53,491 nt of DNA from Geminicoccaceae bacterium (GTDB taxonomy: Bacteria; Pseudomonadota; Alphaproteobacteria; Geminicoccales; Geminicoccaceae): assembly GCA_028279345.1 (NCBI GenBank), contig JANQNY010000023.1:1-53491 (forward strand), in the 5' to 3' direction. This document shows, piece by piece, positions 20,290 to 29,954 of the stretch. The position numbers and the translations under genes are program-made. Below the pieces are notes generated by a model, which saw nothing but the letters and a program-made list of their open reading frames with translations, was not told the DNA's origin and made no database searches. Position 1 is the stretch's first letter. Each line of letters opens with the position of its first letter.

Positions 20290-21534
20290 GTGTTCGGCAC
20301 TGCGGAACGCTGGATCGCCCAGCGCTATCTGAGGCCGAGCCGCGAGCACGGCTTCGTCTCGGTCATCACCGTCTTCGCGCTCGCCGGGATTGCTCTGGGT
20401 GTCGGCACGCTGATCGTGGTGCTCGCCGTCATGAACGGCTTTCGCGCCGAGCTGCTCGACCGCATCCTTGGCCTCAACGGGCATCTGACCGTGCATGCCG
20501 GACCGCAAGGCGTGCCTGACTACGACCGCTTCACCGCAGAGCTCGAGGGCGTCGACGGCGTACGCACGGTGACACCGTTCGTCGACGGTCAGGCCATGGT
20601 CGCTGCGAACAACGTCGCCGGCGGCGCGGTCGTGCGCGGCATGCGTGAAGCAGACCTGCGCGAGCGCGCGCTCTCGGGCGAACAACTTCTGCAGGGCGAC
20701 CTCGAGGGCTTCGAAGAGGGCCAGGGGCTCGCCATCGGCGTCCAGATGGCGCGCCGCATGGGACTCTCTGTCGGTGATCAGCTGACGCTCATCTCACCCG
20801 ACGGTCCGGCGACGCCCTTCGGCACCATGCCGCGCATGGTGAGCTATCACGTCGCCGCGATCTTCGAGGTCGGCATGTACGAGTTCGACAACGCGGTCGT
20901 CTTCATGCCGCTCCCCGCCGCGCAGGTCTATTTCGACCTCGACGGCCGCATCAACGCGGTCGACGCTTTCGTCGACGATCCGGAGCGGGTCGGCGTGGTC
21001 CAAGGGGCTTTCCAAGAGGCCGTTGGCCCACGCGGCTGGGTGACGAGCTGGCAGCAGGCCAATTCGGAGTTCTTCAACGCGCTGCAGGTCGAGCGCAACG
21101 TCATGTTCCTCATCTTGACGCTGATCATCCTGGTGGCCGCGTTCAACATCATCACTGGGCTGACGATGCTGGTCCGTTCCAAAGGACGGGACATCGCGAT
21201 CCTCAGGACCATGGGGGCGACGCGCGGCGCGATCATGCGCGTGTTCTTCCTCGCCGGCATGACGATCGGCACGCTTGGCACGTTTGTCGGCTTCATGCTG
21301 GGGCTCGCCTTCGCGCTCAACATCGACACGATCCGCAGGGGGCTTGAGCGCCTCACGGGTGCCGAGCTGTGGTCGGCGGAGATCCGCTTCCTGTCGCAGC
21401 TTCCTGCCAGGGTCGAGGTGACCGACGTCACGAGCGTCGTCGCCATGGCGTTGGGGCTTGCCTTCCTCGCGACGCTCGTGCCGGCGTGGCGGGCTGCCCA
21501 GCTCGATCCCGTCGAAGCGCTCCGGCGCGAGTAG
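20290..21534 (+). CDS. Lipoprotein-releasing ABC transporter permease (LolC/E type)
   Basis: Inner-membrane permease that extracts outer-membrane lipoproteins and hands them to LolA. The 414-residue product has one N-terminal helix (about 25-50), a large periplasmic domain, and three C-terminal helices starting near 275, the MacB/FtsX-like layout. The N-terminal EHGFVSVITVFALAGIALGVG is typical of LolC/LolE. Only one permease gene is present beside lolD, so a homodimer (called LolF in such bacteria) is likely. It starts with GTG right after proS. Confidence 0.92.
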   Translation: MFGTAERWIAQRYLRPSREHGFVSVITVFALAGIALGVGTLIVVLAVMNGFRAELLDRILGLNGHLTVHAGPQGVPDYDRFTAELEGVDGVRTVTPFVDGQAMVAANNVAGGAVVRGMREADLRERALSGEQLLQGDLEGFEEGQGLAIGVQMARRMGLSVGDQLTLISPDGPATPFGTMPRMVSYHVAAIFEVGMYEFDNAVVFMPLPAAQVYFDLDGRINAVDAFVDDPERVGVVQGAFQEAVGPRGWVTSWQQANSEFFNALQVERNVMFLILTLIILVAAFNIITGLTMLVRSKGRDIAILRTMGATRGAIMRVFFLAGMTIGTLGTFVGFMLGLAFALNIDTIRRGLERLTGAELWSAEIRFLSQLPARVEVTDVTSVVAMALGLAFLATLVPAWRAAQLDPVEALRRE

Positions 21535-21542
21535 CGGCTCTC

Positions 21543-22244
21543 GTGACCTCCTACGCGCTCGAGCTCGGCGGCATCCGCCGCAGCTTCGCTCAGGCGGGGC
21601 AGCGGATCGAAGTGCTGCGCGGCATCGACCTCCAGGTGGAGGCTGGTGCCGCCATCGGGCTGATCGGTGTCTCGGGCGCCGGCAAGTCGACCCTCCTGCA
21701 CATCGCGGGTCTGCTGGAGAAGCCCAATGCCGGGGACGTGCGCATCGCCGGCGAGGCCGCACCTGTGCGGCGCGATCGGGCGCGCACACGCCTCCGGCGC
21801 GAGGCTATCGGCTTCGTCTACCAATTCCATCATCTGCTCTCCGAGTTCACCGCGCTCGAGAACGTCATGCTGCCGCTCCTCATCGCCGGCAGGCCCCGAC
21901 GCGAAGCGCTCGACCGCGCGGGCGAGCTGCTTGCGCAGGTGGGCCTGGAGGAACGGGTGAGCCATCATCCCGCAAAGCTCTCGGGCGGAGAACAGCAACG
22001 CGTCGCGGTTGCCCGGGCGCTCGCCAACCAGCCGCGTCTGGTGCTGGCGGACGAGCCCACGGGCAATCTTGACGAAGAAACGGCCGAGCGGGTCTTTGAC
22101 GCGTTCGTCGCCGCGCTCCGGGCGCGTAGCGCCAGTGCGGTCATCGCGACCCACGACCGGCGCCTCGCTCGGCGCCTCGATCGGGTCTATGCCCTCGAGC
22201 ATGGCGTTTTGACGCCGGTCGCGAGCGAGGAGGTGAGCGCGTGA
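21543..22244 (+). CDS. lolD: Lipoprotein-releasing ABC transporter ATPase LolD
   Basis: ATPase that powers lipoprotein release. The 233-residue product has Walker [10 protein letters not shown] (42-50), Q-loop [16 protein letters not shown], signature [15 protein letters not shown], Walker [13 protein letters not shown] and a switch histidine in ATHDRRLA. The frame is open far upstream, but domain homology begins at GTG 21543, eight bases after the permease stop. Its TGA overlaps the dnaE start. Confidence 0.95.
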   Translation: MTSYALELGGIRRSFAQAGQRIEVLRGIDLQVEAGAAIGLIGVSGAGKSTLLHIAGLLEKPNAGDVRIAGEAAPVRRDRARTRLRREAIGFVYQFHHLLSEFTALENVMLPLLIAGRPRREALDRAGELLAQVGLEERVSHHPAKLSGGEQQRVAVARALANQPRLVLADEPTGNLDEETAERVFDAFVAALRARSASAVIATHDRRLARRLDRVYALEHGVLTPVASEEVSA

Positions 22245-25200
22245 CGACGGATCGGTTCGTTCATCTTCGGGTGCGGAGCTCGTGGTCGCTGTTGCAGAGC
22301 ACGGTCCGGACCGACCCACTCGTTGCCGCCTGCCGCCTCGCCGGCATGCCGGCGGTGGCGGTCACCGACGAGGCGGCGTTGTTCGGCGCCTATGACTTCG
22401 GCGCCAAGGCGGCAGCCCGGGGTATCCAGCCGATCGTCGGCTGCCTCCTGCCCGTCGAGATCGCGCGAAGCCTGCGCGACGAGCCACTGGTGGGCTTGGT
22501 CACGCTGCTCTGCCAGAATGATGCCGGCTACGCGTCGCTGCTCAAGCTGCTGTCGTCAGCCTACCTCAAGCCTGGCGCGCGCGAGGTTTGGGTCGATGCC
22601 GCCACCCTGACGACGCATCACGAGGGCCTGTTGCTGCTCACCGGCGGACCCGAGGGGGCGTTGGGTAAGCTCTTGACGACGGGCCGCGTCGACGAGGCCG
22701 AGGTGGCGCTCGACCGCCTGCGCGAGGCTTTCGACGACCGTTGCTATGTCGAGCTGATCCGAGCCTCGGGCGAGGCGGAGGCGCGCACCGAGGAGTGGTT
22801 CATCGAGCGCGCCTACGCCAAGGGCCTGCCGCTCGTCGCCACCAACGACGTGCGCTTCATCGGCGGGGAGGATGCGCCGGCGCAGGACGTGCTCGGTTGC
22901 GTCGCCAATGGTCGCCGCCTGGTGGAGGATGATCGCCCGCGGACGAGCGCCGAACTCCGGCTCAAGACCGCCGCCGAGATGACGAGCCTCTTCGAGGACC
23001 TGCCCGAGGCCGTTGCCAACACGCTAGTCGTGGCGCGGCGCTGTGCCTTCCGCATCGATGGCAGGAAGCCCATTCTGCCGGCCTATGGTGCAGAGGCAGG
23101 GCGCGACGAGCCGAGCGAGCTGCGCCACCAGGCACGTGAGGGGCTCGAGCGGCGTCTCGAGCGGTATGTCGTCCCGCACGTAGCGTCGGATGAGGAGCTG
23201 GAGCCGACCCTGGAACGCTACCGTCGGCGGCTGGAGTTCGAGCTCGACGTCATCGTGCAGATGCAGTTTCCGGGCTATTTCCTGATCGTCTCGGATTTCA
23301 TTCGCTGGGCCAAGGGCGAGGGCATTCCGGTGGGGCCCGGGCGCGGCTCAGGCGCCGGCTCGGTCGTGGCATGGTCGTTGGAGATCACCGATCTCGACCC
23401 GCTACGCTTCGGGCTCCTGTTCGAGCGATTCTTGAACCCGGAGCGCGTGTCGATGCCGGACTTCGACATCGACTTCTGCCAGGACCGACGCGACGAGGTG
23501 ATCGACTATGTGCGGCGCAAATATGGACACGACCGCGTCGCGCACATCATCACGTTCGGCCGCCTGCAGGCCCGCGCGGTCGTGCGCGACGTCGGCCGGG
23601 TAATGGGTCTGCCCTACGGCCAGGTCGATCGCATCTCCAAGCTCATTCCCCACAATCCGGCCAACCCGCCGACCATCGAGCAAGCGCTCGAGATCGAGCC
23701 GCGGCTGGACGAGGAACGTCGTGGCGACGATCAGGTCGGCGCGCTCATCGACACGGCGAGGCAGCTCGAGGGCCTGCCGCGGCACGCCTCCACCCACGCG
23801 GCCGGTGTCGTCATCGGTGACCGGCCACTCGACGAGCTGGTGCCGCTCTATCGCGATCCGCGCTCGCCGATGCCCGTGACTCAGTTCGACATGAAGGCGG
23901 TCGAGAAGGTGGGCCTCGTCAAGTTCGACTTCCTCGGGCTCACCACCTTGACACTGCTGACGACGGCCGAGGCGCTGGTCAGGGACGCGCTGGGCACGCC
24001 GCTCGATCTGGCGACCCTGCCGCTCGACGACCCGGAGCCCTACGCGCTGATGAGCCGGGCTGAGACGAACGGCGTCTTCCAGCTTGAATCCGGCGGCATG
24101 AAGGCGGCGCTTCGGGAGCTCAAGCCCGACTGCTTCGAAGACATCGTCGCCATGGTGTCGCTCTACCGGCCGGGGCCGATGGACAACATCCCGCGCTATA
24201 TTGCGGTCAAGCACCGGCGCGAGGACCCGGCCTACCTGCACCCCCTGCTCGAGCCGATCCTGAAGGAGACCAACGGCGTCATCATCTACCAGGAGCAGGT
24301 GATGCAGCTCGCGCGCGACCTCGCCGGCTACTCGCTCGGCTCCGCCGACATTCTGCGCCGCGCCATGGGCAAGAAGGACCGGGACGAGATGGCCCGCCAG
24401 CGCGAGACGTTCGTTCAAGGCGCGGTCGACCGCGGCATCGAGCCCGGCTTGGCCACCACCATCTTCGAGCAGGTGGCGAAGTTTGCCTCCTACGGCTTCA
24501 ACAAGAGCCACGCGGCGGCTTACGCACTGCTCGCCTACCAGACCGCCTATGTGAAGGCGAAGTACCCCGTCGCGTTCTTCGCCGCGGCGATGACGATGGA
24601 CCGCGGTAACCACGCGCGGCTCGCCAACGCCCGCGAGGAGATGCTCAAAATGGGCATCAGCCTGCTGCCGCCCGACGTGAACCGCGCGGGCGTGCTCTTC
24701 ACCATCGAGAAGCGCCCGGATGGCGAGCAGCTCGGTGCCATCCGCTTCGCGCTCGCGGCGATCAAGGGCGTCGGCGAGCAGGCGATGGCGGCGCTCGTTG
24801 CCGATCGTGAGGCCAACGGCCCGTTTCGTGACCTTCCCCACCTTGCGGCGCGCCTCGGACCGCGCGTCCTCAACCGGCGTCTGCTCGAAGCGCTCATCCG
24901 GGCCGGTGCACTCGACGCGTTCGGGCCGTCGCGGCGCGCACATCTCGAGACCGTCGATGCGGCGCTCCGCTACGGCCAGGCGATGCTCGAAGCCCGCGAG
25001 GGCAGTCAGTCGGGCCTGTTCGACGGCCTCGGTGCCGACGTTGCCATGCCCAAGCCGGCCGTGCCCGACCTGCCGGAGGCGCCCGCGCTCGACGTGCTGG
25101 CGCAGGAGCATGAGGCATTGGGCTTCTTCCTCTCGGCGCATCCCCTGGATGGCTACCGGGCGGCGCTCGCCCGCGTGGGTGTTGCCCCGATCGCCGAGCT

Positions 25201-25714
25201 GACGACGCAGGTTGCTGCGGCCGAGGGACCGGGGCTCCTGCAGATCGCTGCGATTGCCGTTGCGCGTCAGGAGCGGACTGGCGCGCGCGGACGTTTCGCG
25301 TTCGTCACGCTGTCCGATCCCAGCGGTCAGGTGGAGGTTGCTGTTTACGCTGAGCTTCTGCGCGAGAGCCGCGATCTGCTCGACCGCACGGAGCCCTTGC
25401 TCGTGCAGGTCGACGGTCGGCTCGACGGGGATGATCTACGGCTCGTCGCGCGCGCCATCGAGCCGCTCGACATGGCGCTCGAAGGCTTGCGCGACACCAT
25501 CGAGATCGAGCTCGCCGAAGGTGCTGCCGTCGATCGCCTGCTACCTTTCTTCACCGACGATGCGCCGGCGGCGGCGCGCGTTCGCATCGCCGTTCCGGGT
25601 CGGGCCGCCGCCGAGCGCGTGGTCATCCAGCTACCGGACACGGCGCTCCTGGCCCTCGCCCGCCGTCCCGATGTGCGGGCGATGCCCGGCGTCTTGGAGA
25701 TCCGCGACGTTTGA
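22241..25714 (+). CDS. dnaE: DNA polymerase III subunit alpha
   Basis: Replicative polymerase, C family (1157 residues). An N-terminal PHP domain begins FVHLRVRSSWSLL. The catalytic aspartates sit in PDFDIDF (406-412). Other marks are GPGRGSGAGSVVAW, then FNKSHAAAYALLAYQTAY of the fingers/tandem helix-hairpin-helix region, and a C-terminal OB fold (FAFVTLSDPSGQVEVAVY). The PHP metal motif is degraded, as in proteobacterial DnaE enzymes that rely on a separate proofreading subunit. It starts with GTG overlapping lolD. Confidence 0.97.
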   Translation: MTTDRFVHLRVRSSWSLLQSTVRTDPLVAACRLAGMPAVAVTDEAALFGAYDFGAKAAARGIQPIVGCLLPVEIARSLRDEPLVGLVTLLCQNDAGYASLLKLLSSAYLKPGAREVWVDAATLTTHHEGLLLLTGGPEGALGKLLTTGRVDEAEVALDRLREAFDDRCYVELIRASGEAEARTEEWFIERAYAKGLPLVATNDVRFIGGEDAPAQDVLGCVANGRRLVEDDRPRTSAELRLKTAAEMTSLFEDLPEAVANTLVVARRCAFRIDGRKPILPAYGAEAGRDEPSELRHQAREGLERRLERYVVPHVASDEELEPTLERYRRRLEFELDVIVQMQFPGYFLIVSDFIRWAKGEGIPVGPGRGSGAGSVVAWSLEITDLDPLRFGLLFERFLNPERVSMPDFDIDFCQDRRDEVIDYVRRKYGHDRVAHIITFGRLQARAVVRDVGRVMGLPYGQVDRISKLIPHNPANPPTIEQALEIEPRLDEERRGDDQVGALIDTARQLEGLPRHASTHAAGVVIGDRPLDELVPLYRDPRSPMPVTQFDMKAVEKVGLVKFDFLGLTTLTLLTTAEALVRDALGTPLDLATLPLDDPEPYALMSRAETNGVFQLESGGMKAALRELKPDCFEDIVAMVSLYRPGPMDNIPRYIAVKHRREDPAYLHPLLEPILKETNGVIIYQEQVMQLARDLAGYSLGSADILRRAMGKKDRDEMARQRETFVQGAVDRGIEPGLATTIFEQVAKFASYGFNKSHAAAYALLAYQTAYVKAKYPVAFFAAAMTMDRGNHARLANAREEMLKMGISLLPPDVNRAGVLFTIEKRPDGEQLGAIRFALAAIKGVGEQAMAALVADREANGPFRDLPHLAARLGPRVLNRRLLEALIRAGALDAFGPSRRAHLETVDAALRYGQAMLEAREGSQSGLFDGLGADVAMPKPAVPDLPEAPALDVLAQEHEALGFFLSAHPLDGYRAALARVGVAPIAELTTQVAAAEGPGLLQIAAIAVARQERTGARGRFAFVTLSDPSGQVEVAVYAELLRESRDLLDRTEPLLVQVDGRLDGDDLRLVARAIEPLDMALEGLRDTIEIELAEGAAVDRLLPFFTDDAPAAARVRIAVPGRAAAERVVIQLPDTALLALARRPDVRAMPGVLEIRDV

Positions 25715-25741
25715 TATGCGGGGTCGAGACGTACGCGGCTG

Positions 25742-25779
25742 CACGCGTCAGGGTTGATCACTCGCCTTGCTGATGCGTG
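25742..25779 (+). terminator. Hairpin after dnaE, possible weak terminator
   Basis: CACGCGTCAG (25742-25751) pairs with CTGATGCGTG (25770-25779) over ten positions with one G-U, enclosing an 18-base loop, starting 28 bases past the dnaE stop. No T run follows directly; a TTTT occurs about 20 bases later. It may be a 3'-end stabiliser rather than a terminator. Confidence 0.3.
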
Positions 25780-25823
25780 GTGGTGCTCAGGCTGCGGTTT
25801 TCCGTCCCAGCCGCCGCGCACGC

Positions 25824-25852
25824 TTGCCTTGGGCCGGTATCGACCCTATACC
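25824..25852 (+). promoter_or_regulatory. Candidate rpsB promoter
   Basis: TTGCCT (25824-25829), 17 bases, then TATACC (25847-25852). This is the best promoter match in the 241-base gap before rpsB. Transcription would start near 25859, giving a leader of roughly 97 bases that contains a strong folded element. Confidence 0.6.
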
Positions 25853-25890
25853 GCGCCCATCTCGCACGCGGGGTGACGATCGCTGATCGT

Positions 25891-25943
25891 GTCCGGTGCT
25901 CTCGAGCTTCTCGGGGGCCGATCCCGCGGAGGCTCAACCGGAC
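25891..25943 (+). promoter_or_regulatory. rpsB leader two-tier hairpin, candidate S2 autoregulatory element
   Basis: An outer stem GTCCGGT (25891-25897) pairs perfectly with ACCGGAC (25937-25943). Inside it, GCTTCTCGGG (25906-25915) pairs with 25923-25933 over ten positions with one bulged C and a seven-base loop. The GGAGG at 25928-25932 is buried in this stem, and the element ends 12 bases before the start codon. Ribosomal protein S2 is known to regulate its own mRNA leader in enterobacteria; I infer a similar role here, untested. Confidence 0.45.
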
Positions 25944-25955
25944 TTGGACGATGTC

Positions 25956-26840
25956 ATGACCTTTCCGACGTTCACGATGCGTCAGCTCTTGGAGGCTGGC
26001 GTCCACTTCGGGCACGTCACGCGGCGGTGGAACCCCCGCATGGCGCCCTACATCTTCGGTGCGCGCAACGGCGTGCACGTCATCGACCTGACGCAGACCG
26101 TGCCGATGCTGCACCGTGCGCTCATGGCGACGCGTGAGACGGTGGCCAACAACGGTCGCGTGCTGTTCGTCGGCACCAAGCGCCAGGCGCAGGAGCCGGT
26201 TGCCGCGGCCGCCGCGCGGTGTGGCCAGTACTACGTCAATCACCGTTGGCTCGGGGGCATGCTCACGAACTGGCGCACGATTTCGCACTCGATCAAGAAG
26301 CTACGTGAGATCGATTCGCGCATTGGCGACGACAATCAGGGCGGCCTCACCAAGAAGGAGCTGCTGCAGATGGAGCGCGAGCGCGACAAGCTCGAGCGCG
26401 CGCTCGGCGGTATCAAGGACATGGGCGGGCTGCCCGACCTCATCTTCGTCATCGATACCAACAAGGAGCAGCTGGCGATTGCTGAGGCGAACAAGCTCAA
26501 CATCCCCGTCGTCGCCGTCGTCGATACGAATTCCAGCCCCGAAGGCGTGACCTATGCCGTACCGGGGAACGACGATGCCAGCCGGGCGATCAACCTCTAC
26601 TGCGACCTGATGGTTGCCGCCGTGCTCGACGGCATCCGGGCCGAGATGCACGCCTCGGGCGTCGACATGGGTGCGCTGGTCGAGCAGCCGGACGAGAGCG
26701 ACGAGGTCGAGCCTCTGGATGCTGGTGCAGAGAGCCCGGCACCTGCAGATGGTGGCGTTGATGCGGCTACCACGCCCGCAGAGGCGCCTTCGGCCGAGGC
26801 GCCGACCGAGACCGAGCCCGCTACTCCGGCGGCGCCTTGA
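25956..26840 (+). CDS. rpsB: 30S ribosomal protein S2
   Basis: Small-subunit protein bridging head and body. The 294-residue product begins [20 protein letters not shown], the usual alphaproteobacterial start, and contains [21 protein letters not shown] and [19 protein letters not shown]. The S2 fold ends near 250. The last 45 residues are a Glu/Ala/Pro/Thr-rich acidic tail, a variable extension. The Shine-Dalgarno match next to the ATG is weak (TTGGA), because the GGAGG lies 24 bases away inside the leader hairpin. Heads the rpsB-tsf-pyrH-frr group. Confidence 0.97.
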   Translation: MTFPTFTMRQLLEAGVHFGHVTRRWNPRMAPYIFGARNGVHVIDLTQTVPMLHRALMATRETVANNGRVLFVGTKRQAQEPVAAAAARCGQYYVNHRWLGGMLTNWRTISHSIKKLREIDSRIGDDNQGGLTKKELLQMERERDKLERALGGIKDMGGLPDLIFVIDTNKEQLAIAEANKLNIPVVAVVDTNSSPEGVTYAVPGNDDASRAINLYCDLMVAAVLDGIRAEMHASGVDMGALVEQPDESDEVEPLDAGAESPAPADGGVDAATTPAEAPSAEAPTETEPATPAAP

Positions 26841-26879
26841 GCCGACGATGTCCGTGGACCCCAGGACCTGGAGAGGATG

Positions 26880-27806
26880 ATGGCAGAGATTACCGCGGGC
26901 CTGGTCAAGCAGCTCCGCGACAAGACGGGCGCCGGTATGATGGACTGCAAGCGCGCGCTCGCCGAGAGCGAGGGCGACCTCGAGACGGCTTCCGACTGGT
27001 TGCGCAAGAAGGGTCTTGCGGCAGCCGCCAAGAAGGCCGGGCGGACCACCGCCGAGGGGCTCGTCGGGATGACGGTGGGCGATGGCAAGGGCGCGCTCGT
27101 CGAGATCAACAGCGAGACCGACTTCGTCGCGCGCAACGAGACCTTCCAGGCGATGGTGACCGAGATCGCGTCGCGCGCGGCCGAGGCCGACGGTGATCTC
27201 GACGCGTTGAACGCCTTGGTCTTGAAGAGTGGTCGCACCGTCGCCGACGAGATCACCAACGCGATCGGGGTGATCGGTGAGAACATCACGCTCCGGCGCA
27301 CGGCCACGCTGACGGTCGAAGACGGCGTCGTCGGAGGCTATGTGCACGCGCAGTCGGCACCGGGGCTAGGCAAGATCGGCGTGCTGGTGGGGCTGTCCTC
27401 GAACGCGGCCGACAAGGCGCGGCTCGCCGACGTGGCGCGGCAGATCGCCATGCACGTTGCTGCGGCCAGCCCGCAATCGGTCGCCGTCGACGATCTCGAC
27501 CCCGAGCTGGTGGAACGCGAGCGCCGCATCCTCGCCGAGCAGGCGCTGGCGAGCGGCAAGCCCGAGAGCATCGTCGAGAAGATGGTCGAGGGCCGGATTC
27601 GCAAGTTCTACGAGGAGGTCGTGCTCCACGAGCAGGTCTACGTCGTCGACACCGACAAGAAGGTGAAGGACGTGGTGGCCGAACTCGGGGAGGCGGTGGG
27701 TGCGCCGACCACCGTTACGGGCTTCGTGAAGTTCGTGCTCGGCGAGGGCGTCGAGAAGGAGACCAGTGATCTCGCCGCCGAGGTTGCCCAGCTTGCCGGA
27801 GGTTGA
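26880..27806 (+). CDS. tsf: Elongation factor Ts
   Basis: Nucleotide exchange factor for EF-Tu. The 308-residue product opens MAEITAGLVKQLRDKTGAGM, followed by MDCKRALAES. The exchange motif ETDFVARN is near residue 80, and a second core subdomain follows. Tandem ATGs occur at 26877 and 26880; I chose the second by family alignment and the spacing from GGAGAGG. Next to rpsB as in most bacteria. Confidence 0.97.
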   Translation: MAEITAGLVKQLRDKTGAGMMDCKRALAESEGDLETASDWLRKKGLAAAAKKAGRTTAEGLVGMTVGDGKGALVEINSETDFVARNETFQAMVTEIASRAAEADGDLDALNALVLKSGRTVADEITNAIGVIGENITLRRTATLTVEDGVVGGYVHAQSAPGLGKIGVLVGLSSNAADKARLADVARQIAMHVAAASPQSVAVDDLDPELVERERRILAEQALASGKPESIVEKMVEGRIRKFYEEVVLHEQVYVVDTDKKVKDVVAELGEAVGAPTTVTGFVKFVLGEGVEKETSDLAAEVAQLAGG

Positions 27807-27894
27807 TCGTCCGGCGTAGACACGTGCGCAGCGATTGCACGGGGCCTCGTCCTCGTCGGCGTCGCGCCGTCAACCCTCCTCAGCCGAGGCTCCG

Positions 27895-28638
27895 ATGACC
27901 CACTCCGGATCGACCCTCTATCATCGCGTTCTGCTGAAGATGTCGGGCGAGGCGCTGATGGGGGATCGCGGCTTTGGCCACGACCCGGCGGTGCTGCGCC
28001 GGCTCGCCGACGAGGTGCACGGCGTGCACGCGTTGGGCGTCCATCAGTGTCTGGTCATCGGCGGCGGCAACATGTTGCGTGGCTCGGCGGCTGCGGCGAC
28101 CGGGATCGAGCGCGTGACCGCCGACAACATGGGCATGTTGGCGACGGTCATCAACGCGCTTGCCGTGCAGAGCGTGATCGAGAGCGGGGGTCTACCGACG
28201 CGCGTGATGTCGGCGATCCCGATGACGTCGGTCTGCGAGCCCTACATCCGGCGGCGCGCGATCCGCCACATGGAGAAGGGGCGGGTGGTGATCCTGGCCG
28301 GCGGCACCGGCAACCCGTTCTTCACGACCGACACGGCGGCAGCGCTCCGCGCCTCGGAACTGGCCTGCGACGTGATCCTCAAGGGCACCCAGGTCGACGG
28401 CGTCTATTCGGCGGACCCCAAGCGCCACCCCGACGCCCACCGCTACGATCGGTTGAGCTATTTGCAGGTGCTCGCCGATGACCTCAAGGTGATGGATGCC
28501 TCGGCGATCTCGCTGGCGCGCGAAAGCCGTATTCCGATCATTGTCTTCTCGCTACATACCGAAGGCGCCTACGGCCAGGTGATGCAGGGGCATGGCCCCT
28601 ACACGATCATCACCGAGAAGCAGGACGAAGCCGCATGA
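27895..28638 (+). CDS. pyrH: Uridylate kinase
   Basis: Phosphorylates UMP to UDP; amino-acid-kinase fold, 247 residues. Visible motifs are the N-terminal [12 protein letters not shown] (14-25), GGGNMLRG of the UMP site, and [18 protein letters not shown] near 135. The upstream frame from 27835 is low-complexity and has no family support. The ATG at 27895 follows GAGG. It overlaps frr by ATGA. Confidence 0.97.
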   Translation: MTHSGSTLYHRVLLKMSGEALMGDRGFGHDPAVLRRLADEVHGVHALGVHQCLVIGGGNMLRGSAAAATGIERVTADNMGMLATVINALAVQSVIESGGLPTRVMSAIPMTSVCEPYIRRRAIRHMEKGRVVILAGGTGNPFFTTDTAAALRASELACDVILKGTQVDGVYSADPKRHPDAHRYDRLSYLQVLADDLKVMDASAISLARESRIPIIVFSLHTEGAYGQVMQGHGPYTIITEKQDEAA

Positions 28639-29204
28639 GCGAAGCCTCGACCGAACCGGATCTCGATGACATCGAACGTCGCATGGATGGGGCCGTCGTC
28701 GCCTTCCGTCACGAACTCAACTCGCTTCGAACGGGCCGAGCGTCGGCTAGCATCCTGGAGCCGGTCACGGTGACCGCCTACGGCGCGGAGATGCCGCTCA
28801 ACCAGGTGGGCACCATCAACGTTCCGGAGGCGCGCATGATCACCATTGCGATCTGGGACAAGGGCAATGTCGCGGCCGTCGACAAGGCGATCCGTAATGC
28901 CGGGCTCGGCCTCAATCCCGTCGTGGACGGCACGCTGGTGCGCATTCCGATCCCCGAGCTCACAGAGGAGCGTCGCAAGGAGCTGGTCAAGGTCGCACAC
29001 CACTATGCGGAACAAGCGCGGGTCGCGGTGCGTAATGTTCGTCGTGGCGGGATGGATGACCTCAAGCGTCTCGAGCGTGACGGGCACTTGTCGCAGGACG
29101 ACCACAAGCTGTTCGCCGACGAGATCCAGGAGCTGACCGACCGCCACATCCAGCAGATCAGCGATGTGTTGGCGGCGAAAGAGAAGGACATCTTGACAGT
29201 CTGA
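28635..29204 (+). CDS. frr: Ribosome-recycling factor
   Basis: Splits post-termination ribosomes together with EF-G. The 189-residue product fits the family length of about 185. Marks are [16 protein letters not shown] near residue 30, [19 protein letters not shown], and [20 protein letters not shown] of the long three-helix bundle. Start coupled to pyrH (ATGA). Confidence 0.97.
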   Translation: MSEASTEPDLDDIERRMDGAVVAFRHELNSLRTGRASASILEPVTVTAYGAEMPLNQVGTINVPEARMITIAIWDKGNVAAVDKAIRNAGLGLNPVVDGTLVRIPIPELTEERRKELVKVAHHYAEQARVAVRNVRRGGMDDLKRLERDGHLSQDDHKLFADEIQELTDRHIQQISDVLAAKEKDILTV

Positions 29205-29207
29205 GCG

Positions 29208-29954
29208 ATGAACGGTCAGCCGGCGTCCATCATCAGCCCCACCGGTGACGGTCATGCGTTGCCCGTGCACGTGGCGATCATCATGGATGGCAACCGCCGC
29301 TGGGCGCGCGCGCGGGGCCGTCCGCCGATCTTCGGCCACCAACAGGGCGCAAACGCGGTTCGCGCGGTGTTGGAGACGGCACGCGACCTCGGCATCCGCT
29401 ATGTGACGCTGTTCGCCTTCTCGGCGGAGAACTGGCACCGGCCAGCCAGTGAGATCGACGACCTGATGAACCTCTTGCGGTTCTACCTGCGCCGCGAGAT
29501 CGGCACGCTGGCGAACAACAACGCCCAGCTACGGTTCCTCGGCGACCTGAGCGTGCTCGATGCCGAGATACGCAGCCTGATCAATCAGGCGCTCGCGGTG
29601 ACCCGGGGCAATACCGGCACGTTGGTGACGCTCGCGCTCAACTACGGCAGCCGCCAAGCGATCGCCGACGCCGCCAGCAAGCTTGCCGCGGCGGCGGCAC
29701 GCGGCGAGATCGCGCCCGAGACGATCACGCCCGAGCGGTTCGGTCGGGCCCTCAATGGCGATGTGCCCGACCCGGATCTCCTGATCCGCACCAGTGGTGA
29801 GCAGCGGCTGTCGAACTTCCTGCTGTGGGAGCTCGCGTACACGGAGCTGGTCTTCAGCCCTGTGCCGTGGCCCGACTTCGATCAGGAGCGATTCCGCGAG
29901 GCCCTCGTCGAATTCGCCCGACGCGAGCGACGCTACGGGGCGTCGGGTGGCTGA
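29208..29954 (+). CDS. uppS: Isoprenyl transferase (undecaprenyl diphosphate synthase)
   Basis: Makes the C55 lipid carrier for peptidoglycan and surface polysaccharides from IPP and farnesyl diphosphate. The 248-residue cis-prenyltransferase has the catalytic HVAIIMDGNRRWAR (21-34, Asp27), FSAENWHRP, and the C-terminal PDPDLLIRTSGEQRLSNFL and ELVFSPVPWPDF signatures. The stop lies inside the first codons of cdsA. Confidence 0.96.
   Translation: MNGQPASIISPTGDGHALPVHVAIIMDGNRRWARARGRPPIFGHQQGANAVRAVLETARDLGIRYVTLFAFSAENWHRPASEIDDLMNLLRFYLRREIGTLANNNAQLRFLGDLSVLDAEIRSLINQALAVTRGNTGTLVTLALNYGSRQAIADAASKLAAAAARGEIAPETITPERFGRALNGDVPDPDLLIRTSGEQRLSNFLLWELAYTELVFSPVPWPDFDQERFREALVEFARRERRYGASGG

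Noticed and set aside
23402..25141. Long minus-strand frame (579 codons) opposite dnaE
   Set aside because: Antisense shadow; the plus strand encodes a clear polymerase with catalytic motifs throughout.
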